Of a stretch of 64,000 bases of DNA, positions 1 to 9,025 are shown piece by piece (position 1 is the first letter of the stretch; every line of letters begins with the position of its first letter). The position numbers were made by a program, and so were the translations under genes. The notes under the pieces were generated by a model. The model searched no databases, was not told where the DNA came from, and was given only the letters and a program-made list of their open reading frames with translations. Source of the stretch: Amycolatopsis sp. 195334CR (GTDB taxonomy: Bacteria > Actinomycetota > Actinomycetes > Mycobacteriales > Pseudonocardiaceae); assembly GCF_017309385.1 (NCBI RefSeq), contig NZ_JAFJMJ010000003.1:992001-1056000 (forward strand), read 5' to 3'.

Positions 1-893
1 GCCACCGAGGCCACCTGCCAGTTGAGCAGTTCGTTCACCCTGGTCACCGCGCGCGTCTCGGCCAGCACGGCCCGCACGTCGGGCAGGTCCAGCAGCGAGT
101 TCGCCGCCGCCCACGCCCGCACGCGGTCGTACAGGCCGCCGATGCGCCCGGCCGGGCCGAGCATCACGCGCTCGTGGTTGAGCTGCGTGGTGATCAGCCG
201 CCAGCCCCGGTTCTCCTCGCCCACCAGCCGGTTCACCGGCACGCGCACGTCGGAGAAGTAGGTGGCGTTGGTGTGGTGGGCACCGTCACAGGTGATGATC
301 GGCGTCCAGCTGTAGCCGGGATCGGTGGTGTCCACGATCAGGATCGAGATGCCCTTGTGCTTGGGCGCGTCCGGATCGGTGCGCACGGCGAGCCAGACGT
401 AGTCGGCGTCGTGGCCGCCGGTGGTGAAGATCTTCTGGCCGTTGACCACGTACTCGTCACCGTCGCGGACCGCGGTGGTGCGCAACGAGGCGAGGTCGGT
501 GCCCGCCTCCGGTTCGGTGTAGCCGATCGCGAAGTGCAGTTCGCCGTCGAGGATCTTCGGCAGGAAGAACTCCTTCTGCTCGTCGGTGCCGAACGCCTGC
601 AGGGTGGGGCCGACGGTCTGGAGCGTCACCGAAGGCAGCTGCACTTCGGCGCGCGCCGCCTCGTCGGCGAAGATGTGCTGCTCCAGCTCGCCGAAGCCGC
701 GGCCGCCGTACTCCTTCGGCCAGCCGACGCCGAGCCAGCGGTCGCGGCCCATGCGCCGCACGATCTCCCGGAACACCTTGCCGTGGCGCTCGCGCACCAT
801 CGCCCGGCGTTCCTCCGGTGAGACCAGGCCGGCGAAGTACGCCCGCAGTTCGTCGCGGAGCTGCTGTTGTTCCGCGGTGAGTTCGAGGTGCAT
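1..893 (-). CDS. fadE29: Acyl-CoA dehydrogenase, FadE29/ChsE2-like (3' end beyond window)
   Basis: Flavin-dependent alpha,beta-dehydrogenation of an acyl-CoA. The first ~297 residues are visible; the C-terminus runs off the left edge. Seen: N-terminal ACAD helices (start MHLELTAEQQQLRDEL), the middle beta-domain FAD signature (YTEPEAGTDLASLRTTAV) and a long block around GWPKEYGG resembling what I remember of mycobacterial FadE29. Known: FadE28-FadE29 form an alpha2beta2 enzyme acting on the C3 side chain of cholesterol (3-oxo-pregnene-carboxyl-CoA). The ATG overlaps the stop of the upstream dehydrogenase gene by one base (TGATG), so the two are probably translated together as one heteromer. 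A KstR box lies upstream of the pair. Inferred: chsH/ltp2-type genes may follow to the left. The ACAD family is certain; the orthologue is likely. Confidence 0.85.
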   Translation of the reverse strand, partial: MHLELTAEQQQLRDELRAYFAGLVSPEERRAMVRERHGKVFREIVRRMGRDRWLGVGWPKEYGGRGFGELEQHIFADEAARAEVQLPSVTLQTVGPTLQAFGTDEQKEFFLPKILDGELHFAIGYTEPEAGTDLASLRTTAVRDGDEYVVNGQKIFTTGGHDADYVWLAVRTDPDAPKHKGISILIVDTTDPGYSWTPIITCDGAHHTNATYFSDVRVPVNRLVGEENRGWRLITTQLNHERVMLGPAGRIGGLYDRVRAWAAANSLLDLPDVRAVLAETRAVTRVNELLNWQVASV

Positions 894-1930
894 CAGGCCC
901 TCCCCGCCAGCTCGCCGAGCCGGTGTGCGTGGCCGCCGAGGAACCGCACGAGATCCTTGGCGGCGGCCGAATAGCGGTGCATCGGATAGCTCGTGTCCAC
1001 GCCGAGGCCGCCGTGGAGGTGGTGGCAGATGCCCATGGCCAGCGGCACCTGCTCGGTGGCCCAGTACGCGGCGACGTCGAGTTCCTCGTCGGCGTCGCGG
1101 CCGGTCGCCAGCCGCCAGATCGCCGAGGTGGTGCTCAGGTGCACGGTCCGCGAAGCGATGTAGACGTCGGCGATCTGCTGGGCGACGGCTTGGAAGGCGG
1201 CCAGCGGCCTGCCGAACTGCACCCGCTCCCCGATGTGCTGGGTGGTCAGCTCCAGCGCGCCGGCGAGCAGGCCGTCGAGCGTGGCGAGCGTGCCGGCGAT
1301 GGCGAACCGGTGCACGCCGTCGAGCGTGCCGCCGAGCAGGTTCCGTTCGTCCAGCGGGACTTCCGCGAAGGTCAGCCGGTGCTCGGGGGTGCCACCGGAG
1401 TGGTACGACTCCTCGACGGTCACCCCGGGTGCCTTCGGATCCACCAGGAACACGCCGGTGCCGACCGGCAGCGAGGCGGGCACGAGGATCCGCGTGGCTT
1501 CGGCGGCGCGGGGTACCGCGGTTTTCATGCCGTTGAGCAGCCAGCCGCCGTTCGCCTGCGACGCCGTGGTCGACGGTCGCGACGGGAACGGTGCCGACGG
1601 CTCGTGCAGCGCGGCGGTAAGCACTTCGGTGCCGTCACCCACGCCGGGCAGGAACGCGGCGCGTTGTTCGGGGGTGCCGAAGGCGTCGAGCGGCAACGCG
1701 CCCAGGGCGAGCGCGGGCAGGGCCGGGACGTCCGCGGCGGCGCGGCCGATCTCGGTGAGCAGGGCGCAGACTTCGGCGACACCGAGCCCGTCCCCGCCGA
1801 GGTCGGCGGGCAGCGAGAGGGCGAGCAGGCCGGACTTGGCCAGCGCGGGCCAGGAATCGGCTTCACCACGCAGGATCTGCGCCGCCAGTTCGGTGACCGC
1901 GGCCTCGTGCGCACCGGGGGTGAAGTCCAC
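893..1930 (-). CDS. fadE28: Acyl-CoA dehydrogenase, FadE28/ChsE1-like
   Basis: A short acyl-CoA dehydrogenase of 345 residues, against about 380-400 for a usual ACAD and about 340 for mycobacterial FadE28. It has the N-terminal helical domain, a reduced middle domain and the C-terminal helical bundle (QFGRPLAAFQAVAQQIAD). Known: in ChsE1-ChsE2 the two subunits share FAD binding and only one carries the catalytic carboxylate, so a reduced partner is expected. Gene order (short subunit first, long second), lengths and the KstR box 35 bases upstream all fit fadE28-fadE29. It could be another two-subunit ACAD (FadE26/27 type), but order and length fit that less well. Confidence 0.85.
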   Translation of the reverse strand: MDFTPGAHEAAVTELAAQILRGEADSWPALAKSGLLALSLPADLGGDGLGVAEVCALLTEIGRAAADVPALPALALGALPLDAFGTPEQRAAFLPGVGDGTEVLTAALHEPSAPFPSRPSTTASQANGGWLLNGMKTAVPRAAEATRILVPASLPVGTGVFLVDPKAPGVTVEESYHSGGTPEHRLTFAEVPLDERNLLGGTLDGVHRFAIAGTLATLDGLLAGALELTTQHIGERVQFGRPLAAFQAVAQQIADVYIASRTVHLSTTSAIWRLATGRDADEELDVAAYWATEQVPLAMGICHHLHGGLGVDTSYPMHRYSAAAKDLVRFLGGHAHRLGELAGRA

Positions 1931-1964
1931 TCGGGCCTCCTTGCTCCTTGCGCCGGGATCAAAC

Positions 1965-1978
1965 TGAAACCTGTTCTA
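1965..1978. promoter_or_regulatory. KstR operator upstream of fadE28-fadE29
   Basis: TGAAACCTGTTCTA matches the published KstR motif TnnAACnnGTTnnA at every fixed position. It lies 35 bases upstream of the FadE28-like start, where repressor binding would block the promoter. The repressor gene kstR is in this window. Confidence 0.85.
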
Positions 1979-1998
1979 GTTCTAGCCCGGATCCGGTG

Positions 1999-2982
1999 CT
2001 ACGGCAAGCCCCCGCGGAAGGTCGTCCGGTAACTGCTCGGCGAAACGCCCAGCGCGGCCTGCAGGTGCTGGCGCAGGGAGGAGGCCGTGCCGAAGCCTGC
2101 TTTCTCGGCCACGCGGTCCACCGGGAGGTCGGTCTCCTCCAGCAGCTGGCGGGCGCGTTCGACGCGTTGCTGGGTGAGCCAGCGCGCCGGGGGCATGCCG
2201 ACCTCGTCGGCGAAGCGGCGGGTGAAGGTGCGCACGCTCATCGACGCCTGCTTCGCCAGGTCGTGGCGGGTGAGCGGCCGGTCGAGGTGCGCCAGCGCCC
2301 AGGCCCGCGCGCCGCCGGTGGCCGAGGCGCGCTCCGCCGGTACCGGGCGCGGGATGTACTGGGCCTGGCCGCCCTCGCGGTGGGGCGGCACCACTGTGGT
2401 CCGCGCCACTTCGTTGGCCACCGCGACGCCGTGGTCGCAGCGGATCATGTGCAGGCAGAGGTCGATGCCCGCGGCCTCGCCCGCCGAGGTGAGCACGTCG
2501 CCGTTGTCGGTGTAGAGCACGTCCGGGTCCAGGTCGACGCGCGGGTACAGGCGGCGGAAGTCCTCGGCCGACTTCCAGTGCGTGGTCGCCCGCTTGCCGT
2601 CGAGCAACCCGGCGGCGGCCAGCACGAACGCGCCGGTGCAGATCGAAGCGATGCGCGTCCCGGGCCGGATGCGGGCGAACGCGTCGGCCAGCTCGGCGGA
2701 GAGTCGGCCGTCGGTCTCGGTCTCGTCGGGCTCGTGGGAGGCGAGGATGAGGACGGTGTCGGCCTTCTCCAGCACCTCCGGCCCGGCGTCGACGTGGATC
2801 GGGAAGTCGGCGTCGGTGCGGACCTCGCCGGGGGTGAGTGCGCAGGTCACGACCTCGTAGAGGGGCTCGCCGCCGGGCGCGGCGGCCCGGCCGAACATCT
2901 GGTGCACGATGCCCAGCTCCAGCGGCATCACCCCGTGACGCACGAGAGCGGCGACGCGTGACATGGCCCAATTCTGGCACAT
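1999..2982 (-). CDS. GlxA-type AraC regulator with DJ-1/PfpI domain
   Basis: Transcription regulator of about 327 residues with two domains. Residues ~10-180 form a DJ-1/PfpI (GATase1-like) fold with the nucleophile-elbow sequence ICTGAFVLAAAG; residues ~225-320 carry two AraC-type helix-turn-helix motifs (GFGTASSLRQHLQAALGVSP). In this family the N-terminal domain is a sensor and not usually an amidase. The start is uncertain: ATG at 2982 has AAAGGA four bases ahead, while ATG at 2964 has no clear ribosome site but keeps the intergenic inverted repeat outside the gene. It is divergent from the quinone reductase at 3037, so that gene is the likeliest target. Confidence 0.85.
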   Translation of the reverse strand: MCQNWAMSRVAALVRHGVMPLELGIVHQMFGRAAAPGGEPLYEVVTCALTPGEVRTDADFPIHVDAGPEVLEKADTVLILASHEPDETETDGRLSAELADAFARIRPGTRIASICTGAFVLAAAGLLDGKRATTHWKSAEDFRRLYPRVDLDPDVLYTDNGDVLTSAGEAAGIDLCLHMIRCDHGVAVANEVARTTVVPPHREGGQAQYIPRPVPAERASATGGARAWALAHLDRPLTRHDLAKQASMSVRTFTRRFADEVGMPPARWLTQQRVERARQLLEETDLPVDRVAEKAGFGTASSLRQHLQAALGVSPSSYRTTFRGGLP

Positions 2983-2998
2983 GTTGTCCTTTGGGCCA
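2964..2998. promoter_or_regulatory. Inverted repeat between AraC-type regulator and quinone reductase
   Basis: Perfect 8-base arms TGGCCCAA (2964-2971) and TTGGGCCA (2991-2998) with a 19-base spacer, in the divergent promoter region. The left arm overlaps the possible regulator start. Candidate operator only. Confidence 0.35.
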
Positions 2999-3036
2999 CT
3001 CGTGCTGGTGGGCCGGTGGTTCGGAGGATGGGGGTC

Positions 3037-3807
3037 ATGAACGTGCTTTGGGTTTTCGCGCATCCGGACCAGGCCTCGCTCAGCGGCGTGCTGCGTGATG
3101 AGGGCGTGCGGGCGCTGGTCGAGGCCGGCCACGAGGTCCGGATGTCGGATCTGTACGCGATGAAGTGGAAGGCCGTGGTCGACCGGGACGACTTCCCGGA
3201 GGAGACCGCTTCGCGGACGATCGCCGCGGCCTCCCGGCAGGCCTACGACGACGGCACGCTCAGCGCCGACATCCGTGCGGAGCAGGAGAAGCTGCGCTGG
3301 GCGGACACCGTGGTGCTGCAGTTCCCGCTGTGGTGGTACAGCATGCCCGCGATCATGAAGGGCTGGGTGGACCGGGTTTTCGTGAAGGGCTTCGGGTACG
3401 GCGTGAGCGACCCGTCGTCCGGCCGGACCCTGCGGTACGGCGAGGGCGTGCTAGCCGGGAAGCGGGCGCTGGTGGTGCTGACCGCGGGCAGCCGGGAACC
3501 GGCGTTCGGGCCGAGGGGGATCAACGGGCAGCTGGACCTGGCGCTTTTCCCGTTGCTGCACGGGACTCTGTGGTACACGGGGATGGACGTGCTCCCGCCG
3601 GTGGCCATCTACGGTGCGGACCGGGTAAACCCCGCTCAGCTGGAGGCGGCGTCCTCCCTGGTCCGCTCGAAGGTCCTCACCGCCGGGACCGACGCGCCCC
3701 TCCCGTACCGCACCCAAAACGGCGGCGACTACGACTCGGACCTGGTCCTGCTGCCGCACCACTCCCCCGATTCGACGGGCCTCGGGGTGCACTACCACTC
3801 GGTCTGA
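3037..3807 (+). CDS. NAD(P)H dehydrogenase (quinone), flavodoxin-like fold
   Basis: Cytoplasmic FMN/FAD reductase of 256 residues, of the NQO/KefF/MdaB type, expected to reduce quinones by two electrons. The N-terminus has the flavodoxin-like strand and loop (MNVLWVFAHPDQASLSG). The central motif LQFPLWWYSMPAIMKGWVDR is diagnostic for the family and shapes the flavin and substrate pocket. The ATG at 3037 was chosen because GGAGG (3023-3027) is nine bases ahead; the ATG at 3028 touches that site. Divergent from the AraC-type regulator, which suggests redox or electrophile-responsive control. Confidence 0.88.
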   Translation: MNVLWVFAHPDQASLSGVLRDEGVRALVEAGHEVRMSDLYAMKWKAVVDRDDFPEETASRTIAAASRQAYDDGTLSADIRAEQEKLRWADTVVLQFPLWWYSMPAIMKGWVDRVFVKGFGYGVSDPSSGRTLRYGEGVLAGKRALVVLTAGSREPAFGPRGINGQLDLALFPLLHGTLWYTGMDVLPPVAIYGADRVNPAQLEAASSLVRSKVLTAGTDAPLPYRTQNGGDYDSDLVLLPHHSPDSTGLGVHYHSV

Positions 3808-3884
3808 CTCCACGCCCTCGCCCCCCGGCCACTCCGCCCAGCCACGCCCTCCCGGCCGCGCCCTCCTGGCCGCCTCCCGGCCGC

Positions 3885-3937
3885 GCTGTGAATGTGGCTT
3901 TCACTGCGGATTCGGCAGTGAAAGCCACATTCACAGC
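3885..3937. repeat. Palindromic repeat, family A copy 1 (23-bp stem, 7-base loop)
   Basis: Perfect 23-base arms (3885-3907 and 3915-3937; core GTGAATGTGGCTTTCAC) around GGATTCG. It lies between two converging genes, 78 bases after the reductase stop. The same core recurs at 54816-54870. It could serve as a bidirectional terminator, but conservation of the stem sequence points to a dispersed repeat family. Confidence 0.9.
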
Positions 3938-4060
3938 ACCAGACGCGGGCGCACCGGAAGCGAGAAGGCACGGCTCAGGTGAGGGGCGCGCCGCAGATGA
4001 GGAGGCGCGGCGGGCAAGGGCGCCAGGCAAGGACGCGCGGGCTGGGTGCGGGCGAGGCAT

Positions 4061-4207
4061 GGGTCAGGCGAGCAGGCGCGCCGGAGGCTCAAGGTGAGGG
4101 GAGGCGCGGGGCTGGGTGCGGGCGGGGCGCGGGTCAGGCGAGCAGGCGCGCCGGAGACTCAGGGCGCGGGGAGGCGCGGGTCAGGTGAGCAGGCGCGCCG
4201 GAGGCTC
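4061..4207. repeat. Imperfect tandem repeat after the SNF2 helicase gene
   Basis: A 30-base element starting GGGTCAGG and ending GGAGRCTC occurs at 4061-4090, 4131-4160 and 4178-4207, with one or two differences between copies. G-rich related sequence (GGCTGGGTGCGGGCG) precedes the first two copies at about 4040 and 4111. The rest of 3808-4224 holds only this, the family A palindrome and GC-rich filler; I see no gene in it. Confidence 0.75.
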
Positions 4208-4224
4208 GGTTGAGGGGCCGCGGG

Positions 4225-6780
4225 TCAGGTCAGGTGGACCAGGGCGGCCAGGTCCGCATCGCTCAGAGAGGTTAGCCAGTCTTCCCCGTGGCCGATGATG
4301 GCGTCGGTCAGGGCGCGTTTCCTGGCCAGCAGGGTGGCGACGCGTTCCTCCACGGTGCCTTCGGCGATCAGGCGGTGCACCTGCACCGGCCGCTCCTGGC
4401 CGATCCGGTGCGCGCGGTCCGTCGCCTGGTCCTCCACCGCCGGGTTCCACCAGCGGTCGTAGTGGATTACCTGCGTCGCGCGGGTCAGGTTCAGGCCGAC
4501 CCCGCCTGCCTTCAGCGACAACAGGAACACCGGCACCTCCCCCGACTGGAACCGCTGGACCATGCGGTCCCGCTCCCCCACCGGCACCGAACCCGACAGC
4601 ACCTGCACCGGCAGCCCCCGCTCGCGCAGCCACCCCTCCAGCAACCGGCACATCGCCACGTACTGGCTGAACACCAGCACCTGCTCCCCCGCCTCCAGCA
4701 TCACCTCCAGCAACTCCTCGACCGCCGCCAGCTTTCCCGACCGGCCGTCGAGCGCACCCGGCTCCTTCAGGTACTGCGCCGGGTGGTTGCAGATCTGCTT
4801 CAGCTCGGTCAGCAGCTTGAGCACCTGCGCCCGCCGCGTGATGCCGCTGGTGTCCTTGATCGCGGCCAGGTTCTCCCTGACCACCGCCTCGTACAAGGTC
4901 ACCTGCTCGCGGGTCAGCGGCACGAACAGATCGGTCTCGGTCTTGGCGGGCAGCTCCGGCGCGACGTCCGGGTCGGTTTTGCGCCGCCGCAACAGGAACG
5001 GCCGCACCACCGCGGCCAGCCGATCGGTCGCCGCCTGGTCGGCGTGGCGTTCGATCGGCCGGGCGAACCGCTGCCGGAACCGTTCGGCGGTGCCCAGCAG
5101 CCCCGGCGTTGTCCAGTCCAAAATGGACCACAGCTCGGACAGCCGGTTCTCCATCGGCGTGCCGGTCAACGCGATGCGTGCCGCCGAGGGCAGTTTGCGC
5201 AACTCCCGCGCGGTCTTCGACAGCGCGTTCTTCACCTGCTGCGCCTCGTCTGCGGCGACCAGTCCCCAGTCCACTGTGGCCAGTGTCGCGCGATCACGCA
5301 GCAGCACCCCGTAGGTGGCCAGCACCACCTCGTTCCCGGCCAGCCCGTCGAGGCTGCGCTTGCCCCCATGGAACTGGCGCACCGGCACCGACGGCGCGAA
5401 CCGCGCGAACTCGCGCTCCCAGTTGCCCAGCAGCGACGCCGGGCACAGCACCAGCGTGGGCCCCGCCCGCCGGTGCAGGTGCAGCGCGATCAGCTGGATC
5501 GTCTTGCCCAGCCCCATGTCGTCGGCCAGGCACCCGCCCAACCCCAGCTCGGTCATCCGCACCAGCCACGCCAGCCCGCTCAGCTGGTACGGGCGAAGCG
5601 TGCCGTGCAGCCCTTCCGGCGGCTCCACCACCACCTCGGGCGCGGCGCGGATCCGCTCCAGCAGGCCGGTGAGCACCGACGGCGTGGCGAACTCGACCTG
5701 CTCACCGTCCACTTCGAGCGATCCGGTGAGCGCGGCGGCCAGCGCGTCCGCCTCGCTCACCGGCGCCCGCGCCCGCAACCTCGCCAGCAGCAGCGAATCC
5801 GCCCGCACCCAACGCCCCCGCAACCGCACCAGGGGGCGTTTCGCCTCGGCCAGCGCGGCCACCTCGGCGTCGGTCAGGTCCTCGTCCCCGATGCTGACCT
5901 GCCACCGGAAGTCGAGCATCCGGCTCAGCGTGAGCTGCGCCGGCGAATCCGACGGCACCCGCACCGACGCCCGGATCTTCGGCACGCCCTCGAACAGATC
6001 CTTCGGCCACAGCACCTCGATGCCCAGCGGACCGCCACCGCGCAACAACGCCACGACCTCGTGATCGGCCAGCTCGACCACCCCGCCCACCGCCCGCGCC
6101 AGCGGCGGCCACGCCACCGCCCCACGCCGCAACGCCAGCGCCACCCGCACCTGGACGTGCTCACCGAACAACGAGCGCACCACTTCCGGCGCCTCGCCGA
6201 ACTCGGCCACGTCCAGCACCAACCCCGGATCGCTCCCACGCACCGCGAGCACCCCGGCGAAACCGTCGTCCACCGGTTCCACCCGCAACACCAGGCGCAC
6301 GGACTCGTTCTCGGCGAGCAGATCGGCGATGGCGTCCCAGACCGCCCGCACCAGCGACTCCGGCGAGTGCAGCCGGACCCGTTTCAGCCCCGACAACGGC
6401 AGCGCGAGCGCCTCCGGCGGCAGCGCTTCCGCCAGCTCGGTCAGCCGCAGCGCGTCGTCCACTTCGAGCGGCCCGGCCCGCCAACTCGTGCCGTCCGGCT
6501 CGACCCGGCCTCGGGCGACCAGGTTCAGCCCGGCCGCCACCACCTCGGCCCACGCGGTGACCGTGGCGCTGGCGTGCTCACCGGCGCCGAGCAGCACGCG
6601 GACCGCCTCGGCCACGGGCAGCACCGAGGCGGCCACCTGGGTGCGGCGGTAGGCCTGGTCCTTGGGCAGGACCAGGTCGATCGGCGTGTCACCGCCGCCG
6701 TGCCCCCACAGGGCGAGCACACCGTCGCGAGGCGGGTCGGACGGCACGAAGAGGGCCTGGGTTCCGGGAGCGAGCTCCAT
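4225..6780 (-). CDS. SNF2/Rad54-family DEAD-like helicase
   Basis: Large DNA-dependent ATPase of about 851 residues. The N-terminal ~380 residues match the bacterial SNF2-associated region. The motor follows: motif I DDMGLGKT (~residue 420), motif II DEAQ (~510), motif III LTGTPMENRLSELWS, and the C-terminal RecA lobe with VFSQY, GGVGLNL and DRAHRIGQ. All motor motifs are intact. ATG 6780 was chosen; the frame is open to TTG 6810 next to the fadE34 stop, and neither start has a strong ribosome site. Known: bacterial members often sit beside a SWIM zinc-finger gene. None is present here; the downstream space holds only repeats. Probable role in nucleic-acid remodelling or repair, unproven. Confidence 0.92.
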   Translation of the reverse strand: MELAPGTQALFVPSDPPRDGVLALWGHGGGDTPIDLVLPKDQAYRRTQVAASVLPVAEAVRVLLGAGEHASATVTAWAEVVAAGLNLVARGRVEPDGTSWRAGPLEVDDALRLTELAEALPPEALALPLSGLKRVRLHSPESLVRAVWDAIADLLAENESVRLVLRVEPVDDGFAGVLAVRGSDPGLVLDVAEFGEAPEVVRSLFGEHVQVRVALALRRGAVAWPPLARAVGGVVELADHEVVALLRGGGPLGIEVLWPKDLFEGVPKIRASVRVPSDSPAQLTLSRMLDFRWQVSIGDEDLTDAEVAALAEAKRPLVRLRGRWVRADSLLLARLRARAPVSEADALAAALTGSLEVDGEQVEFATPSVLTGLLERIRAAPEVVVEPPEGLHGTLRPYQLSGLAWLVRMTELGLGGCLADDMGLGKTIQLIALHLHRRAGPTLVLCPASLLGNWEREFARFAPSVPVRQFHGGKRSLDGLAGNEVVLATYGVLLRDRATLATVDWGLVAADEAQQVKNALSKTARELRKLPSAARIALTGTPMENRLSELWSILDWTTPGLLGTAERFRQRFARPIERHADQAATDRLAAVVRPFLLRRRKTDPDVAPELPAKTETDLFVPLTREQVTLYEAVVRENLAAIKDTSGITRRAQVLKLLTELKQICNHPAQYLKEPGALDGRSGKLAAVEELLEVMLEAGEQVLVFSQYVAMCRLLEGWLRERGLPVQVLSGSVPVGERDRMVQRFQSGEVPVFLLSLKAGGVGLNLTRATQVIHYDRWWNPAVEDQATDRAHRIGQERPVQVHRLIAEGTVEERVATLLARKRALTDAIIGHGEDWLTSLSDADLAALVHLT

Positions 6781-6810
6781 GGCGGTCACCGTAGGACGCG
6801 CCCCCGACAA

Positions 6811-8919
6811 TTACGCGCGAGGGAGGCCCAGCAGGCGTTCGGCGGCCACGTTCCGCAGGACCTGGGTGGTGCCGCCGGCGATGCTCAGGCACCGCGAGAC
6901 GAGGAACTCGTACTGCGCCGCCGCGGTGGCTTCCCCTTGCAGGCCAACGACTTCCATCGTGGTCTCGGCGACCTCCTGCCGGTGCCGCACGCCGATCAGC
7001 TTGCGCACGCTGGATTCCGGGCCGGGGTCCTGCCCGGCCAGCTGCCGCAGCGTGCCGCGCAGTCCCAGCAGCGAACCGGCGGCCCCCTCGGCGATCAGCG
7101 CGCCGAGCCGGTCCAGCAGCACCGGGTCCTCGGTGCCGCGCAGGTGCTCGACCAGTCGTTCCACGCCCTCGCCGACCAGCGTGCCCGAGCCCATCGCGAC
7201 CCGTTCGTTGGCCAGCGTGGTGCGCGCGAGCCGCCAGCCGCCGTTCACCGCACCGACGACCTGCTCGTCCGGCACGAAGACGTCGTCGAGGAACACCTCG
7301 TTGAACCGCTCTTCCCCGGTGATCTCCCGCAGCGGCCGGACCTCGATGCCGTCGGCGCGCATGTCGACCAGGAAGTAGGTGATGCCGCGGTGCTGCGGGG
7401 CGTCCGGATCGGTGCGCGCCAGGCAGATCGCCCAGTCGGCTTTGTCCGCGAGCGAGGTCCACACCTTCTGCCCCGAGATCCGCCAGCCACCGTCGGCCCG
7501 GATCGCCTTGGTGCGCAGGGAAGCCAGGTCCGAACCGGCGCCCGGTTCGCTGAACAGCTGGCACCACGTGATCTCCCCGCGCAGCGTCGGCCCGACGTAC
7601 TTCTCGCGTTGCGCGTCGGTGCCGTGCTCCAGGATGGTGGGCGCGGCCCAGGCGCCGATGATCAACTCCGGCCGGGTCACCCCCGCGCGGTCCAGTTCGG
7701 CGTCGATGACCAGCTGACGGGCCGCGGTCGCGCCGAGGCCGTACGGCTCCGGCCAATGTGGAGCGAGCAGGCCGGTCTCCGCCAGCTTCACGCGTTGCTC
7801 CGCACGGGGCAACGCGGCGATTTCCTCGGCCAGCGCCCGGATTTCCGGGTCGGAGGCCGTGGTGGAGTCGCCTTGGCGGCGGACTCCGCCGAGCGCGAGT
7901 TCAGCGGCCCGGCGCCGCCAGTACGCGCCCCCGCCGAGCACCTGGCGCATGGTGATCGCGCGGCGCAGGTACAGGTGGGCGTCGTGTTCCCAGGTGAAGC
8001 CGATGCCGCCGAGCACCTGGACGCAGTCCTTCGCGTTCTCCACCGCGGCGTCGAGCGCGAACCCCGCGGCGGTCGCGGCGGTGAACTCCCGCTGGCCGCC
8101 GTCCGCCGCGCGCGCCGCGTCCCAGGCCAGCGCGGCGGTGGCCTCGGCCCGGCAGAGCATTTCCGCGCACAGGTGCTTGATCGCCTGGAACGACCCGATC
8201 GGGCGACCGAACTGCTCGCGGACCTTGGCGTAGTCGACCGCCGTGCGCAGGCACCACTGCGCGATGCCGGCGGCTTCGGCGGCGGCCAGCGCGGCCGCGA
8301 GTGCCCGGACATCACCCGATACGGGGATCAGCGCGTCGGCGGGCACAGCCGCGCCCGTGAGCCGGATCACGCCCAGCGCGCGGGAGGTGTCCATCGATTC
8401 GACGGCGGTGATCTCCACGCCGGGAAAGCCGGGCGGCAGCACGAACCACTGGTCCCCCGCGGTCAACAGCAGGTGCGCGGCCGGACCGGCGTCCAGCACG
8501 GGCGCGGTTTCGCCGGTGACCAGCAGGCCACCGTCCACTCCGGGCAGTGCGGTCAGCGGGGACCAGGACACCGCCGCGGTCGCCGAGCCGTCGGCCAGCG
8601 CGGGCACGAGTTCCTTGGCCGCCGGGGTGTCCGCCGCCCGGCCGAGCACCAGCGCGGCGAGGAGGCCGCCGAAAACCGGTCCCGGCACCAGCGCTTCGGC
8701 GGTGGCCTCGAGGCCGGCGACCGCGTCGGCCACCTCGGCTCCCGCGCCGCCGAGCGCCTCCGGCACGGCTACCGCGAACAGGCCGATGCGCCCGAGCGGG
8801 GCCAGGCAGGCCGGGGACGCGCCGTCCGCGCGGAGGCGTTCCACCGGGTGGTCATCGGCCGCCCACGCCCGGATCGAGTCCGCCAGCGCCCGCTGCTCCT
8901 CGGTGATGGCGATCGGCAC
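6811..8919 (-). CDS. fadE34: Fused two-domain acyl-CoA dehydrogenase FadE34/ChsE3-like
   Basis: Two ACAD modules in one chain of 702 residues: a first at ~1-330 and a second at ~345-702 carrying the full FAD/substrate signature (LFSEPGAGSDLASLRTKA, KVWTSLADKADW). Known: mycobacterial FadE34 (about 711 residues) is such a fusion, acts on five-carbon steroid side-chain acyl-CoAs, and lies divergently next to kstR. Both the length and the neighbour match here. The GTG start has GGAGG six bases ahead. A perfect KstR box lies 29 bases upstream. This is one of the best-supported calls in the window. Confidence 0.93.
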   Translation of the reverse strand: MPIAITEEQRALADSIRAWAADDHPVERLRADGASPACLAPLGRIGLFAVAVPEALGGAGAEVADAVAGLEATAEALVPGPVFGGLLAALVLGRAADTPAAKELVPALADGSATAAVSWSPLTALPGVDGGLLVTGETAPVLDAGPAAHLLLTAGDQWFVLPPGFPGVEITAVESMDTSRALGVIRLTGAAVPADALIPVSGDVRALAAALAAAEAAGIAQWCLRTAVDYAKVREQFGRPIGSFQAIKHLCAEMLCRAEATAALAWDAARAADGGQREFTAATAAGFALDAAVENAKDCVQVLGGIGFTWEHDAHLYLRRAITMRQVLGGGAYWRRRAAELALGGVRRQGDSTTASDPEIRALAEEIAALPRAEQRVKLAETGLLAPHWPEPYGLGATAARQLVIDAELDRAGVTRPELIIGAWAAPTILEHGTDAQREKYVGPTLRGEITWCQLFSEPGAGSDLASLRTKAIRADGGWRISGQKVWTSLADKADWAICLARTDPDAPQHRGITYFLVDMRADGIEVRPLREITGEERFNEVFLDDVFVPDEQVVGAVNGGWRLARTTLANERVAMGSGTLVGEGVERLVEHLRGTEDPVLLDRLGALIAEGAAGSLLGLRGTLRQLAGQDPGPESSVRKLIGVRHRQEVAETTMEVVGLQGEATAAAQYEFLVSRCLSIAGGTTQVLRNVAAERLLGLPRA

Positions 8920-8947
8920 GGTCCACCTCCACGTTCACGCCGATAAG

Positions 8948-8961
8948 TAGAACGTGTTTCA
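8948..8961. promoter_or_regulatory. KstR operator in the fadE34-kstR intergenic region
   Basis: TAGAACGTGTTTCA matches TnnAACnnGTTnnA at every fixed position. Sited 29 bases upstream of the fadE34 start; probably represses fadE34 and may contribute to kstR autoregulation. Confidence 0.88.
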
Positions 8962-9025
8962 CTTTAGGCCGTCAAGGCCCCTGGTTTGAACCCCCGGTCT
9001 GGTTGGGTATTCTCCAGGGAAGAAT

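Noticed and set aside
3885..3937. Family A palindrome as a CRISPR repeat or tRNA-like element
   Set aside because: Single copy per site, no spacers, no cloverleaf; the palindrome is nearly perfect, unlike a tRNA.
4288..8946. Very long plus-strand open frame (over 1500 codons) opposite the helicase and fadE34
   Set aside because: Antisense shadow caused by GC-rich third positions; Arg/Gln/His-rich composition without motifs, and the minus strand has two well-supported genes.
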